64,000 nucleotides of DNA, taken from CAVVKW01 sp963749035. Lineage in GTDB: Bacteria > Verrucomicrobiota > Verrucomicrobiia > Chthoniobacterales > JAATET01. The notes beneath the pieces were generated by a model. That model worked only from the letters and a program-made list of their open reading frames with translations. It ran no database searches and was not told where the DNA came from. Where the stretch lies: positions 1,129,550 to 1,193,549 of the forward strand of contig CAVVKW010000002.1 in NCBI GenBank assembly GCA_963749035.1, read 5' to 3'. Made by a program: the position numbers and the translations under genes. Positions within the stretch are counted from its first letter, which is position 1. Every line of letters begins with the position of its first letter. Of this stretch, positions 26,448-37,279 are shown in pieces.

Positions 26448-27525
26448 AGTTCGCGATGGTCTCCGCGGCGAGGCGGTCTTCGAGGTCGCTGGTGGCGAGA
26501 GCTTCGATCATCTCGTTGATGTCGCCTTCGATGAAGCGGTCGAGATTGTAGAGGGTGAGGCCGATGCGGTGGTCGGTGACCCGATTCTGCGCGTAGTTGT
26601 AGGTCCGGACCTTTTCCTCACGTCCACCCCCGCCGAGGAGGGCTTTGCGGTGGGCGGAGTATTTCTCTTCTTCTTCGCGGCGTTTGTCTTCGAGCAGGCG
26701 GGAGCGCATGATTTGGAGGGCACTGGCTTTGTTTTGGATCTGCGAGCGCCCGTCCTGGCAGCGGACGATGCGGCCCGTCGGGATGTGCATGATCTGGACG
26801 GCGGAGTCGGTGGTGTTGACCCCTTGGCCGCCGGGCCCGCCGGACCGACAGACTTCGATGCGGAGGTCGCTCATGGGCAGGTCGAGATCGACCTCTTCGG
26901 CTTCGGGAAGAACGGCGACGGTGGCGACGGAGGTGTGGACGCGACCCTGGGTCTCGGTGGCTGGAACGCGTTGGACGCGGTGCGGACCTGATTCGTAGCG
27001 CATTCGGCGGAAAACGGATTCGCCGCTGAGTCGGAAGACGATTTCTTTGAGCCCGCCGAGGTCGGAGTCGGAGGTGTCCATGACTTCGACCTTCAGCCCG
27101 GCGACTTCGGCGTAGCGGGTATACATGCGGTAGAGGTCGGCGGCAAAGAGGGCGGCTTCGGTGCCGCCGGTCCCGGCGCGGATTTCGACGATGGCGTCTT
27201 TGTCTTCGTCGGGCTCGGGGGGCAGGAGGGCAATGCGGAGGTCGAACTCGAGTTTGGGAAGCTCCTCCTCGAGTTCGGCAATCTCGGCGCGGGCGAGTTC
27301 GGCCATTTCGGCGTCGGAGCCGGAGGCGAGTTCCCGGTTCTCGGCGAGTTCGCGGGTGGCTTTGCTGAAGGCTTCCCACTTCTCGATGAGACCTTTGTGA
27401 CGAGAGTGGTCACGGAGAATTTCCTGCGCGCGTTTGGGGTCGTCGTAGAGGTCAGGGGAGGAGATGGCGGCTTCGAGCTCGGCGAAGCGGTCCTGGATGC
27501 GGGCGATGAGCGGGGCGAAGTCCAC
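26446..27525 (-). CDS. prfA: Peptide chain release factor 1
   Basis: Recognises UAA and UAG and releases the finished peptide. The 359-residue length is standard. The codon-reading PAT motif is at residues 188-190, exactly the E. coli RF1 position, and the catalytic GGQ is at 232-234 within SGGPGGQGVNTTDSAV. PAT rather than SPF distinguishes it from RF2. It is followed by prmC, its methyltransferase, across a 95-bp MITE-like element whose end supplies the stop codon. Confidence 0.97.
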   Translation of the reverse strand: MDFAPLIARIQDRFAELEAAISSPDLYDDPKRAQEILRDHSRHKGLIEKWEAFSKATRELAENRELASGSDAEMAELARAEIAELEEELPKLEFDLRIALLPPEPDEDKDAIVEIRAGTGGTEAALFAADLYRMYTRYAEVAGLKVEVMDTSDSDLGGLKEIVFRLSGESVFRRMRYESGPHRVQRVPATETQGRVHTSVATVAVLPEAEEVDLDLPMSDLRIEVCRSGGPGGQGVNTTDSAVQIMHIPTGRIVRCQDGRSQIQNKASALQIMRSRLLEDKRREEEEKYSAHRKALLGGGGREEKVRTYNYAQNRVTDHRIGLTLYNLDRFIEGDINEMIEALATSDLEDRLAAETIAN

Positions 27526-27623
27526 GTTTGGGGAAAATTAAAAATGAGAAATGAGGAATGGCGAGATGAGGCCGGGCGGAGAAATGCGGGAGCGAGATGG
27601 GCGGCTTTCGAGAGGGGATGGCA

Positions 27624-27663
27624 AAGAAAAACGGTGAGTCCGCGCGGGGCGGACTCACCGTTT
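27624..27663 (-). terminator. Rho-independent terminator of rpmE
   Basis: On the minus strand a 14-bp near-perfect stem (AAACGGTGAGTCCG with its complement, GC-rich loop) is followed by TTTTTC. It lies 25 bp after the rpmE stop codon, the expected place, and separates rpmE from prfA. Confidence 0.85.
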
Positions 27664-27687
27664 GTGAGTTGCTGGGAATCTGGATCG

Positions 27688-27918
27688 CTAAGGTTTGCGA
27701 CGGGTCGCGCGAGTGGCGCGAGCGCTGCCGTAGCGGCGCTGGAATTTCTCGATCCGACCGGCGGTATCGACAAATTTTTGCTCACCGGTGAAAAAGGGAT
27801 GGCAAGCGGCACAGATGCCAATGGTAAGATTGTCGCGCGTAGAGCGGGTCTGGTAAGAGGCTCCGCAGGCGCAGCTAATGACCGTGTCGGTGTAATTTGG
27901 ATGAATGTCGGTCTTCAT
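27688..27918 (-). CDS. rpmE: 50S ribosomal protein L31
   Basis: A 76-residue ribosomal protein opening MKTDIHPNYTDTVISCACGA and containing CAACHPFFTGEQKFVDT. The Cys pairs (C16, C18, then CAAC) mark it as the zinc-binding type of L31. The C-terminal Arg/Ala-rich tail is typical for an extended form. A strong terminator follows. The start codon is only 8 bp from the divergent ATG of the acyl-ligase gene, so the promoter must lie inside that gene. Confidence 0.96.
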   Translation of the reverse strand: MKTDIHPNYTDTVISCACGASYQTRSTRDNLTIGICAACHPFFTGEQKFVDTAGRIEKFQRRYGSARATRATRRKP

Positions 27919-27926
27919 GAGGAAAA

Positions 27927-29345
27927 ATGGAATCGGAGAAAGTGCCTGAGTTGACGGATCTCCGCAAGTCCAAATTGGTGCCCGGTGAGCGTTGGGCAGG
28001 AACGCTGGCCGAGCGTGGATCGGAGCCGGCGGTCTGGCTGCCCGACGGTCGGGTGGCTCGGACGTTCACGGAAATCGAGATGGAGGCTCAGATCTGGTCT
28101 GAACGGTTGCGCGGCTTGGGGTTGGAAGGCTCGGTGGTGAGCTTGTGCGTCCCGAACGTGCCGGCGTGGCCGGGAATGCTGCTGGGAATCTGGCGTGCCG
28201 GGTGTGCGGCTCTGTTGGTGGACGCGACCCTGGCAGAAACGCAGGTGGCGACGGCGGAAGCTGGGTGCGGAGCGGGGGCGCGCATTGGTTGGGACGGGGA
28301 CGGGACGTTGAGCGAGCTGCCAGGTGGTGCGAGACTGGTGACGGAAGGGTGTTTATTCAAATTGACGTCGGGGACGACGGGGGCGGCGCGGGCTCTGGTG
28401 TTCACGGCTGAGGCGGTGCTGGCGGATTGCGATCAAGTTTGTGAGACGATGGGGATCGGCGGAGGCGACGTGAATTACGGGGTGATCGCGTTTTCGCATT
28501 CCTACGGTTTCAGTAATCTCGTGACGCCGTTGTTATTTCGCGGAGTTCCCGTCGTCGCGGCGGCGGATTCGTTGCCGCGGGCGTTGTGGAGCGGGATCGA
28601 GGTGACGGGGGCAACGGTGTTGCCGGCGGTGCCGGCGATCTTTCGGGCGTTGAGCGGAGTGAAGTCGCCGGTGGGATCGCGGCTGCGGACGTGCATCTCG
28701 GCGGGTGCGCCGCTTCCGTCGCGGGTGGGGTCGGCGTTTCGCCGCGAGCATGGTTTGAAGGTGCGTTCGTTTTACGGGGCGTCGGAGTGCGGGGGGATTT
28801 GCTTCGATTCGTCGGACGTGGAAGACGTGCCGGATGGGTTCGTCGGAGCACCGCTGCGCGGGGTCGACGTGGTGGCGGATGGTGACGGGGGCGTGTCGGT
28901 GCGAAGTGCGGCGCTGCACGCGGCGGCTGGGGGGGCGTTCGTTCCGGGGGACCTCCTGGCGGGCGACGCGGGGAGTGGATTTCGGATCGTGGGAAGGGTG
29001 TCGGACGTGGTGAACGTGGGTGGGCGGAAGGTGAACCCCGCGGCGGTCGAGGCGGTGCTCGCGGCCCACCCCGACGTGACGGACGTGGCGGTCGTCGGCC
29101 GGGGGGACGCGGCGCGGGCGGAGGCCTTGGCGGCGATCGTAGTCGGTGAGATTGAAGCGGGCGAGCTGCGAAAATGGTGCGGCGGGCGGTTGGCGGATTG
29201 GCAGGTGCCGCGGGAGTTTTACTTCGTTGAAAGCATCCGGGTGAACGCTCGGGGTAAGGTGAATCGGCGGGAGCTGGCGCGGGCGATCGGGGACGGCTCG
29301 TTGCCGAATTTTCGGTTGTCTGGGTCGTGGGACGCTCGTAGATAG
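27927..29345 (+). CDS. AMP-dependent acyl-CoA synthetase/ligase family protein
   Basis: A 472-residue adenylate-forming enzyme. Motifs in order: FKLTSGTTGAARALVFT (phosphate-binding loop), FYGASECGG (A5), VPGDLLAG (a relative of TGD), GRVSDVVNVGGRKVNP (hinge), and NARGKVNRREL with the catalytic C-terminal Lys. It is somewhat shorter than typical acyl-CoA ligases. The acid substrate is not evident. It starts 8 bp from rpmE on the opposite strand and ends 4 bp before the haloperoxidase-like gene, so those two plus strand genes likely form an operon. An AGGA sits 5 nt before the chosen ATG. Confidence 0.88.
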   Translation: MESEKVPELTDLRKSKLVPGERWAGTLAERGSEPAVWLPDGRVARTFTEIEMEAQIWSERLRGLGLEGSVVSLCVPNVPAWPGMLLGIWRAGCAALLVDATLAETQVATAEAGCGAGARIGWDGDGTLSELPGGARLVTEGCLFKLTSGTTGAARALVFTAEAVLADCDQVCETMGIGGGDVNYGVIAFSHSYGFSNLVTPLLFRGVPVVAAADSLPRALWSGIEVTGATVLPAVPAIFRALSGVKSPVGSRLRTCISAGAPLPSRVGSAFRREHGLKVRSFYGASECGGICFDSSDVEDVPDGFVGAPLRGVDVVADGDGGVSVRSAALHAAAGGAFVPGDLLAGDAGSGFRIVGRVSDVVNVGGRKVNPAAVEAVLAAHPDVTDVAVVGRGDAARAEALAAIVVGEIEAGELRKWCGGRLADWQVPREFYFVESIRVNARGKVNRRELARAIGDGSLPNFRLSGSWDARR

Positions 29346-29349
29346 GGCC

Positions 29350-30570
29350 ATGTTGCGGAGAGGAGCCGGAATCAAACTCGCCGCGGTGATCGGGGTTTCT
29401 GCCGTGGCGTTTGCCGGGAACGTCTGCGCGAAGGCCGACGAGTTGGTGCCGAAATGGAACGAGGCTTTCGTCGCTGAGCTGGCCGAGCTGGGTGCCGAGC
29501 CCGCGGCGGCTGCCCGGGCGTTGGCGATGTTTCACTTTGCGATGTGGAACGCGATGGCGCGGGCGCAGCAAGTAGGATTGGGCGACGCGGAGCAACGGGT
29601 CGCGGCGGCGGCGGCAGCCGAGGGGGTGGCAAAGTATTTCTTCCCGAAGAGCGAAATGGGGATGGCACTGGATTCGGATTGGCAGGAGACGCAAGCGGGC
29701 CAAATCGGCGCGCAGTGTGCGCTGGAGTTGATCGCGAGTCGGCGGGACGACGGGAGCGCGATGACCCTGCCGTCGCCGAGCAGCGAGGTTCTGGGAAAGT
29801 GGCGGCACACGCCGCCCGACTACTTGCCGCCGGAACTACCGCAGTGGGGAGACGTGAGGCCGTTCACTCTGCGGTCGGTGGACCCTTTTCTTCCGCCCGA
29901 GCCGCCGGAGCTGGTGAGCCAGCAATACGCCGATGGGCTGAACGAAGTGAAGGCGTTGGGTGAGAAGGTGAGCGCGGCACGGAGTCGCGAGCAGACGGCC
30001 ATCGCGATCTTTTGGTCGGACCTGAAGTTTACGGAGACGCCGGTCGGTCACTGGAATTCGATCACCCGAGGACTGGCGAGAGATCGGGAGTTGTCTTTTC
30101 CGGATAACGTGCGGCTTTTTGCAACGCTGAATCTGGCGATGGCTGACGCGGGGATCGTGATCTGGCGCGCGAAGTATCGTTACCGCTTATGGCGGCCGAT
30201 CGACGCGGTCCGCGGAGCGTGGGACGACGGGAACTCCGCGACGGAGGGCGACGGCGAATGGACCCCGTTGCTCCCGGCGCCGCCTCACCCGGAATACCCT
30301 TCGGGGCACGCGGGTTTTAGCGGTGCGGCGGCCGAGGTGCTGGCGCTATTCTTCGGTGGAGACGCGACGACGTTCACGGTCACGAGCCCCCAGGTCCCGG
30401 GGATGGAGCGGACGTATCCATCGCTGTGGGCGGCGGCGTTGGAGATCGCGATGAGCCGGGTGTATTGCGGGATTCATTATCAATTTTCCGGGCTGGCTGG
30501 ATTGACTTCGGGCCGGAAAGTTGGCGAGACGGTCTGGCAAGCTTGCGGCGAGCCGCGGGCGAGTGAGTAG
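29350..30570 (+). CDS. Vanadium-haloperoxidase / PAP2-superfamily exported protein
   Basis: A 406-residue protein with a signal peptide (AAVIGVSAVAFAGNVCAKA) and the vanadium-haloperoxidase-type active site. It has KYRYRLWRPIDAVR (K...R motif), HPEYPSGHAGFSGAAA (PSGH) and MSRVYCGIHYQFSG (SR-x4-G-x-H). These residues hold phosphate or vanadate in the acid-phosphatase/haloperoxidase superfamily. The longer helical N-terminal part (FHFAMWNAMARAQQ) is typical of the vanadium-dependent haloperoxidase branch. Whether it halogenates or dephosphorylates cannot be decided here. It is 4 bp after the acyl-ligase stop; a functional link is possible but unproven. Confidence 0.85.
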   Translation: MLRRGAGIKLAAVIGVSAVAFAGNVCAKADELVPKWNEAFVAELAELGAEPAAAARALAMFHFAMWNAMARAQQVGLGDAEQRVAAAAAAEGVAKYFFPKSEMGMALDSDWQETQAGQIGAQCALELIASRRDDGSAMTLPSPSSEVLGKWRHTPPDYLPPELPQWGDVRPFTLRSVDPFLPPEPPELVSQQYADGLNEVKALGEKVSAARSREQTAIAIFWSDLKFTETPVGHWNSITRGLARDRELSFPDNVRLFATLNLAMADAGIVIWRAKYRYRLWRPIDAVRGAWDDGNSATEGDGEWTPLLPAPPHPEYPSGHAGFSGAAAEVLALFFGGDATTFTVTSPQVPGMERTYPSLWAAALEIAMSRVYCGIHYQFSGLAGLTSGRKVGETVWQACGEPRASE

Positions 30571-30639
30571 AGCGGAATCCGCCGAGGTGAGTCCGAGCCA
30601 GGATACGCGCGCGGGACGGACGGGTTGCGAAACGTTGGT

Positions 30640-31140
30640 ATGAAATTCTCACCGCATTCTCTGTCCCGACTCATTCAATCTGGAACCCTGGTCGCCGTCG
30701 GTGGCGGATTATTCCTGCTCGCGGCCTGTGAAGGCAAGCAGGAGGAGCTTGGCGAAAAGGTCGACGAGGCGAATGAAGCCATCAAGGAGGCTTACGACGA
30801 GATCGAAGAAGGTAATCAGGATCTGGCCGAAGCTAAAGAAGAGCTCGCCGAGGCGAAGGCTGCGGTCGAAGAAGGGCTGGAAGTGCCGACCCCAACTCCG
30901 AATCCTGAGCAGGAGGTCGTGAATGTCGACCCGGACCCAACGCCGACGCCGACGCCGACGACGTTTGAGAGCCCGGAGCCATCCATGACGCCGATCGTTG
31001 ACGCGCCCGAGACCACGCCGTCGCCAACGACGACGCCGGTCCCGTCACCGACCACGACTCCCGTGCTGGACGTCGAAGTCACCCCGACCCCAAGTTCAGA
31101 TTTTCCGCCAACGCCCGAGCCTTCGCCGGTTGTTGACTGA
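30640..31140 (+). CDS. Lipoprotein with coiled coil and Pro/Thr-rich tail
   Basis: From ATG 30640 the protein has a lipoprotein signal (VAVGGGLFLLAACEGK). A short acidic coiled coil follows (heptad-like LGEKVDEANEAIKEAYDEI), then a long low-complexity tail of Pro, Thr, Ser, Val and Asp in PTPTP-like repeats. It is probably anchored in the membrane by its lipid with an extended, wall-spanning or surface tail. No enzymatic domain. The lower-complexity tail resembles cell-wall linker regions; function unknown. Confidence 0.75.
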   Translation: MKFSPHSLSRLIQSGTLVAVGGGLFLLAACEGKQEELGEKVDEANEAIKEAYDEIEEGNQDLAEAKEELAEAKAAVEEGLEVPTPTPNPEQEVVNVDPDPTPTPTPTTFESPEPSMTPIVDAPETTPSPTTTPVPSPTTTPVLDVEVTPTPSSDFPPTPEPSPVVD

Positions 31141-31158
31141 GAAGATTTTGAAAGGTAA

Positions 31159-31190
31159 TGGCCGGAGCCGCGGGGCTCCGGCCACTCCTT
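31159..31190 (+). terminator. Hairpin after the lipoprotein gene
   Basis: TGGCCGGAGCC at 31159-31169 pairs perfectly with GGCTCCGGCCA at 31174-31184. It starts 18 bp after the lipoprotein stop. The following bases (CTCCTTAT) are only moderately T-rich, so termination strength is uncertain. Confidence 0.55.
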
Positions 31191-31280
31191 ATCGGAGCGG
31201 CAGACGGTCGTTCCGGTGGAGTGTTTCCGTCGGGAGCCGCGTGGGAGGGCTGCCGCGTCCCCGGCTTTTCGACGCTCGTT

Positions 31281-32012
31281 TTACGATTTTCGGACGGTCC
31301 GATCGGGTGTTTTGGCTGGCGCGATCTTGGAAAGTGCGTCGATCTCGTGGCGACGCAGTGGTCGCCAGTGGCCGGTTTTGAGCCGCGGGTCGGTGAGCGC
31401 CCCGATGCGGATGCGGGCGAGGCGTTTGACCCGGTAGCCGCCGACAGCCCAGAGCATCTCACGAATTTGCCGCTTCATTCCTTGGCGGAGAACGATCGAA
31501 AGGCGCGTGGGGCCGTGTTGGTGCACGCTTTCCATCTTGGCTCGGCCGCCTTCGATGTGAACGCCGCGAAGGAGCTTGGGGATCAGGGCGCGGTCAAAAT
31601 CTTGATTGAGCGTGACGTCATACTCCTTCTCGACCTGATGAGAGGGGTGCGTGAGTTCCTGCGCAAGGTCGCCGTCGTTGGTCAAAACGAGGAGACCCTC
31701 GCTGTCCTTGTCGAGACGGCCAACGTGAAAAAGGCGGCCGATGTCGTCGGGGAGGAGATCGAAGACGTTCTTCCGCTGAAGTTCGTCCGAGCGAGTGCAG
31801 ACGTATCCGGCGGGCTTATTGAGAATGATGTAAGTATGCGACTTGGGTCGGACCACGCGTCGGCCGACGCGGACGCTGTCGTTCGGGGAGACGAAAGTGG
31901 CCAGGCTCTCGACGGCCTGGCCATTCACGGAGACGCGACCCTCGCGAATGAGGTCTTCGCACGCGCGACGGGACCCGAGACCGGCTGAGGCGAGAAATCG
32001 ATTCAGCCGCAT
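31281..32012 (-). CDS. rRNA pseudouridine synthase, RsuA/RluB family
   Basis: A 243-residue enzyme with an N-terminal S4 RNA-binding domain (MRLNRFLASAGLGSRRACED) and the catalytic motif GRLDKDSEGLLVLTNDG, whose Asp attacks uridine in rRNA. NKPAGYVCT and MKRQIREMLWAVGGYRVKRL are also characteristic. It belongs to the RsuA/RluB/RluE/RluF group; which 16S or 23S position is modified cannot be deduced. No SD and ATG conflict was seen; the start is the usual one for the S4 domain. Confidence 0.93.
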   Translation of the reverse strand: MRLNRFLASAGLGSRRACEDLIREGRVSVNGQAVESLATFVSPNDSVRVGRRVVRPKSHTYIILNKPAGYVCTRSDELQRKNVFDLLPDDIGRLFHVGRLDKDSEGLLVLTNDGDLAQELTHPSHQVEKEYDVTLNQDFDRALIPKLLRGVHIEGGRAKMESVHQHGPTRLSIVLRQGMKRQIREMLWAVGGYRVKRLARIRIGALTDPRLKTGHWRPLRRHEIDALSKIAPAKTPDRTVRKS

Positions 32013-32072
32013 GACGGGTGGTGCGAGGAAGAAAGCTCGCCGGGACGTGCCGGCGGAGTTCCTGTCTCGGGA

Positions 32073-32228
32073 TTAATCTTCGGGTTTTGTCTTGGGAAGG
32101 CCGATGACGCGCTGGCCGGACTTGAACTCGCCGCGTTTTTTCATCAACTCAACGCGCTCGAAACGCTTGAGAACACTGCGCTTCGCCTTGATCGCGCCGC
32201 TACCTTTTAAGCTGGGATGCTGACTCAT
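32073..32228 (-). CDS. Small basic protein restricted to Chlamydiae-Verrucomicrobia-Planctomycetes
   Basis: A 51-residue protein, starting at the internal ATG at 32228 rather than upstream codons. It begins MSQHPSLKGSG and ends GLPKTKPED, with a Lys/Arg-rich middle (KRSVLKRFERVELMKKRG). To my knowledge this matches a TIGRFAM model (TIGR04137) for a small basic protein of the Verrucomicrobia/Chlamydiae group. The composition suggests an RNA- or ribosome-associated protein, but its role is unknown. It is the best phylogenetic marker in the window. Confidence 0.9.
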   Translation of the reverse strand: MSQHPSLKGSGAIKAKRSVLKRFERVELMKKRGEFKSGQRVIGLPKTKPED

Positions 32229-32361
32229 AGAGCCCTGTAGAATCGCGGGATTGGGCGCAAATGCAATCGGAAAGTCCGGGGTCGCGCGGATTTTCCGCAT
32301 CTGGAGCCGGAGCGACCTGATTCTAATGGGCTCGAACGGGAGTTCGCGGGCCGAGAAGTAG

Positions 32362-32380
32362 GTGGGTTCATCGAACCCGC
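32362..32380. repeat. REP-like hairpin
   Basis: GTGGGTTC at 32362-32369 pairs with GAACCCGC at 32373-32380 (one G-T-type mismatch at the base). The core matches the hairpin at 25072-25090. It lies in the 200-bp gap between the small basic protein gene and hflX. Confidence 0.55.
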
Positions 32381-32428
32381 GCGAGCGGGGTTTGGAACGG
32401 CACTTTCCAGGTGCGGCTCATCCGCTTC

Positions 32429-33757
32429 TCATTCCGGCGCGACTTCGTCGGCGACGGGTGTCGGCTTGGATTCGCCGGTGTCGCGGACGACCACGTATTC
32501 CGCAAAGGTGTTCAGCGCGCGTTCGGCGATGGTGGCGGCGACGTGCACTCGATCTTCGACGTAATCGATTTGGTGGACGACACCCTCGCGGTAGAGGCGG
32601 GCGACGAGTTCGGCGCGGACGGCGGGGAGGTCGAGGTCGACGTCGACGGTCTGGGACGCGAGAAATTCCGCGAGCCGCTCGGTGAGTTCGTCGAGTCCCT
32701 CGCCGGTGTGGACGGAGATGAAGACGGCGTCGGGAAAGTGGCGGCGGAGAACGACGCGGGTGGCCGGGTCGCTGACGCGATCCATCTTGTTGAAGACAAC
32801 GAGCATCTCCTGGGTGTCGGCTCCGAGTTCGTCGAGGACCTTCATGGTCGTGTTGTAAAACTCGATGACGCGGGGGTGCGACGCGTCGAGGACGTGAACG
32901 AGGAAGTCGGAAAGCGCGGCCTCCTCGAGAGTGGCGTTGAAGGATTCGACGAGCTGGTGGGGGAGCTTGCGAACGAATCCGACCGTGTCGGTCAGGAGGA
33001 GCGGCCGGTTGTTGGGCAGCTCGACCTTTCGCGTGGTGGTGTCGAGCGTCGCGAAGAGCTGATTCTCGACGAGGACGTCGGCACCGGTGAGTTTGCGGAG
33101 GAGGGAGGATTTTCCAGCGTTCGTGTAGCCGACGATCGCGGCGTTGGGGACGGGGGTGCGTTTGCGGTCTTTGCGTTGCGTGGCGCGGGAGCTGCGGACG
33201 GTCTTGAGTTCGCGTTTGAGGCGAGAGATGGACTCGCGGATGGCGCGTTTGTCCTGCTCGAGCTGGCTTTCTCCCTCGCCCTTGGATCCGATGCCGCCGC
33301 CCTGCTGACCGAGGTGACTCCAGGCGCGGGTCAGGCGGGGGAGCGAGTATTCGAGGCGGGCGAGATCGACCTGAATCCGGGCCTCGCGGGTTTGGGCGCG
33401 AGCGCCGAAGATATCGAGGATGATCTCCTGCCGGTCCGCGACGGTGACTTTGGAAAGTTCCTCCCAGTTCCGCTGTTGGGCGGGCGTGAGTTCGTTGTCG
33501 AAGATGATGACGTCGCCGTCGCAGGCGGCGAGGTGGAGGTTGATCTCTTCGGCTTTGCCGGTACCGACGAGGTAGCGCGCGTGGGCTTCGCGGTGGTGCA
33601 CGACCATGCGGTCGATGACCGGGATGCCGAGGGTGCGCACGAGTTCTTCGAGCTCGGCCAGCAGGTCTTCCGCTTCCTCGCGGGCGGAGGCGTCGGTGTA
33701 GGCACCGACGAGCAGGGCGCGCTCGACCATTTTTTCCCGGGCCTTGATCTCAAACAT
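32429..33757 (-). CDS. hflX: GTPase HflX
   Basis: A ribosome-associated GTPase that rescues or splits stalled ribosomes, especially after heat stress. From ATG 33757 (MFEIKAREKMVERALLV) it has the HflX N-terminal domain with FDNELTPAQQRNWEE and the linker QLEQDKRAIRESISRLKREL. The G domain follows: GYTNAGKSS (P-loop), DTVGFVRKLP (G3) and NKMD (G4). A short C-terminal domain completes the 442-residue protein. The upstream ORF extension of nine residues does not look conserved, so it was excluded. Confidence 0.95.
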   Translation of the reverse strand: MFEIKAREKMVERALLVGAYTDASAREEAEDLLAELEELVRTLGIPVIDRMVVHHREAHARYLVGTGKAEEINLHLAACDGDVIIFDNELTPAQQRNWEELSKVTVADRQEIILDIFGARAQTREARIQVDLARLEYSLPRLTRAWSHLGQQGGGIGSKGEGESQLEQDKRAIRESISRLKRELKTVRSSRATQRKDRKRTPVPNAAIVGYTNAGKSSLLRKLTGADVLVENQLFATLDTTTRKVELPNNRPLLLTDTVGFVRKLPHQLVESFNATLEEAALSDFLVHVLDASHPRVIEFYNTTMKVLDELGADTQEMLVVFNKMDRVSDPATRVVLRRHFPDAVFISVHTGEGLDELTERLAEFLASQTVDVDLDLPAVRAELVARLYREGVVHQIDYVEDRVHVAATIAERALNTFAEYVVVRDTGESKPTPVADEVAPE

Positions 33758-33813
33758 CTTCGAACTGCGGAGTGTAGCAGACAATCACCGGCGTGCGACC
33801 GGATTTGCGGAGG

Positions 33814-34914
33814 TCAGCTCACGGTGCGTCGGTGAATCCACACGCTTTGCAGCAGTCCGAAGCTGACCATGATAATCATGAGAAACGAGCCGCCGTAGCT
33901 GACGAGTGGGAGAGGGAGACCGGTGATCGGGGTGACGGCGACGGTCATCCCGACGTTCATGAAAACGTGGGCGAAGAGGAGCATGAGAACGCCGGTCGCC
34001 AGCAGACGTCCGAGGTCGTCGCCAGCCATCATGACGACGTAGAGAGCGGTGAGCATGAGGATGGCGAAGACGCCCATCAGGACGGCTCCACCGATGAAGC
34101 CGTGCTGCTCGCCGAGAACGGAGAAGATGAAATCGTTGTGAACGATCGTGCTCGGGAGAAAACCGAGTTCGTTCAGGGTATTCTCGGCTTTGAATCCCTT
34201 GCCGGCCATCCCGCCGGAGCCGATGGCGATAAGGGATTGGTTAATCGTCCACCCGGCACCTTGCGGGTCGAGGTCTGGATCCAGAAACACCATGATACGG
34301 TCTTTCTGGTACGGCTTGAGGCCAAAGTTCACGATGATCGGAATGGCAGCGACGCCGAGAAGGATCATGCTGACGAGGTAGCGCAGCGGAATCGCTCCGA
34401 TGAAAAGCATGCCAAACACGACCGGGATCCAAACGAGCGAGGAACCAAGATCGGGTTGGATGAGAATGAGAATCCAGGGTGCGCCGACGATCGCGCCACA
34501 GGCGGCAATCCTGAAAAACGGGTGCATGGTCTTAAATTGGCTCAGGAACAGCGCAAGCACCATGACACCGGCGAGGATGGCGAGCTGGGACGGCTGGAAG
34601 TTCATGAAGCCGAGATCGAGCCAACTGCGGGCACCGTAAACCTTTTCACCGACGATGCGGGTGGCAACGAGGGCGCCAAGGCCGCCGAGGTAGAGTGGGA
34701 GAGCACCCCAGCGAACCCATCGATAATCCATGAGCGATACGACGAAGAAGACCGGAAGACAGATGAGGATCCACTGGATCTGCGATTCCCAGAAGGTGTC
34801 GGTGCGCATCCAGGTGGCACTGTAGATCGCGTAGATCCCGAAAGCCATGAGCCCGAGCATGAGTCCGAGCAGGACCCAATTGAATCCAAAGAGCTTTCGA
34901 AGAAACGGATGCAT
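33814..34914 (-). CDS. rodA: Peptidoglycan glycosyltransferase RodA (SEDS family)
   Basis: A multi-spanning membrane enzyme that polymerises lipid II during cell elongation with its PBP2 partner. The 366-residue protein has about ten hydrophobic helices and SEDS signatures: FMNFQPSQLAILA, PDLGSSLVW, TVIHND-like TIVHNDFIFSVLGEQ, and ITGLPLPLVSYGGS near the C terminus. The SYGGS/E-Q pattern and shorter length favour RodA over FtsW. No mreBCD or pbp2 gene is adjacent. Confidence 0.93.
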   Translation of the reverse strand: MHPFLRKLFGFNWVLLGLMLGLMAFGIYAIYSATWMRTDTFWESQIQWILICLPVFFVVSLMDYRWVRWGALPLYLGGLGALVATRIVGEKVYGARSWLDLGFMNFQPSQLAILAGVMVLALFLSQFKTMHPFFRIAACGAIVGAPWILILIQPDLGSSLVWIPVVFGMLFIGAIPLRYLVSMILLGVAAIPIIVNFGLKPYQKDRIMVFLDPDLDPQGAGWTINQSLIAIGSGGMAGKGFKAENTLNELGFLPSTIVHNDFIFSVLGEQHGFIGGAVLMGVFAILMLTALYVVMMAGDDLGRLLATGVLMLLFAHVFMNVGMTVAVTPITGLPLPLVSYGGSFLMIIMVSFGLLQSVWIHRRTVS

Positions 34915-35110
34915 GGCGCGAAGGCGCCGACTGTCGACTATCCGACGAAAATCTCAACCTCCAAGTGCTCCTGTTCCCCCCTTCGCTTTTCAACCGGCGC
35001 GGCAAGGGTCGGGCGAGGTGAAGTCGAAGATCGGATTCGACTCGTTCGGGGAAACGTCGTCTTCTCGGATGTCGTGACGTCGGCCGGCACCGGGCTAGCT
35101 GACGTTGGCT

Positions 35111-37193
<2,083 letters not shown>

Positions 37194-37279
37194 GCGTGGA
37201 TCGGATTCTACGGCTCCGGCGGTTTCAAAAAACGACGTGTATTTTAGCGCGTCGGGAAACGCGCGCGAGTCGATTTGGG

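Noticed and set aside
32411..33835. Long plus strand frame opposite hflX (474 residues)
   Set aside because: It is the antisense shadow of a high-GC gene with strong hflX motifs on the minus strand; its Val/Glu/Asp-rich composition is typical of such shadows.
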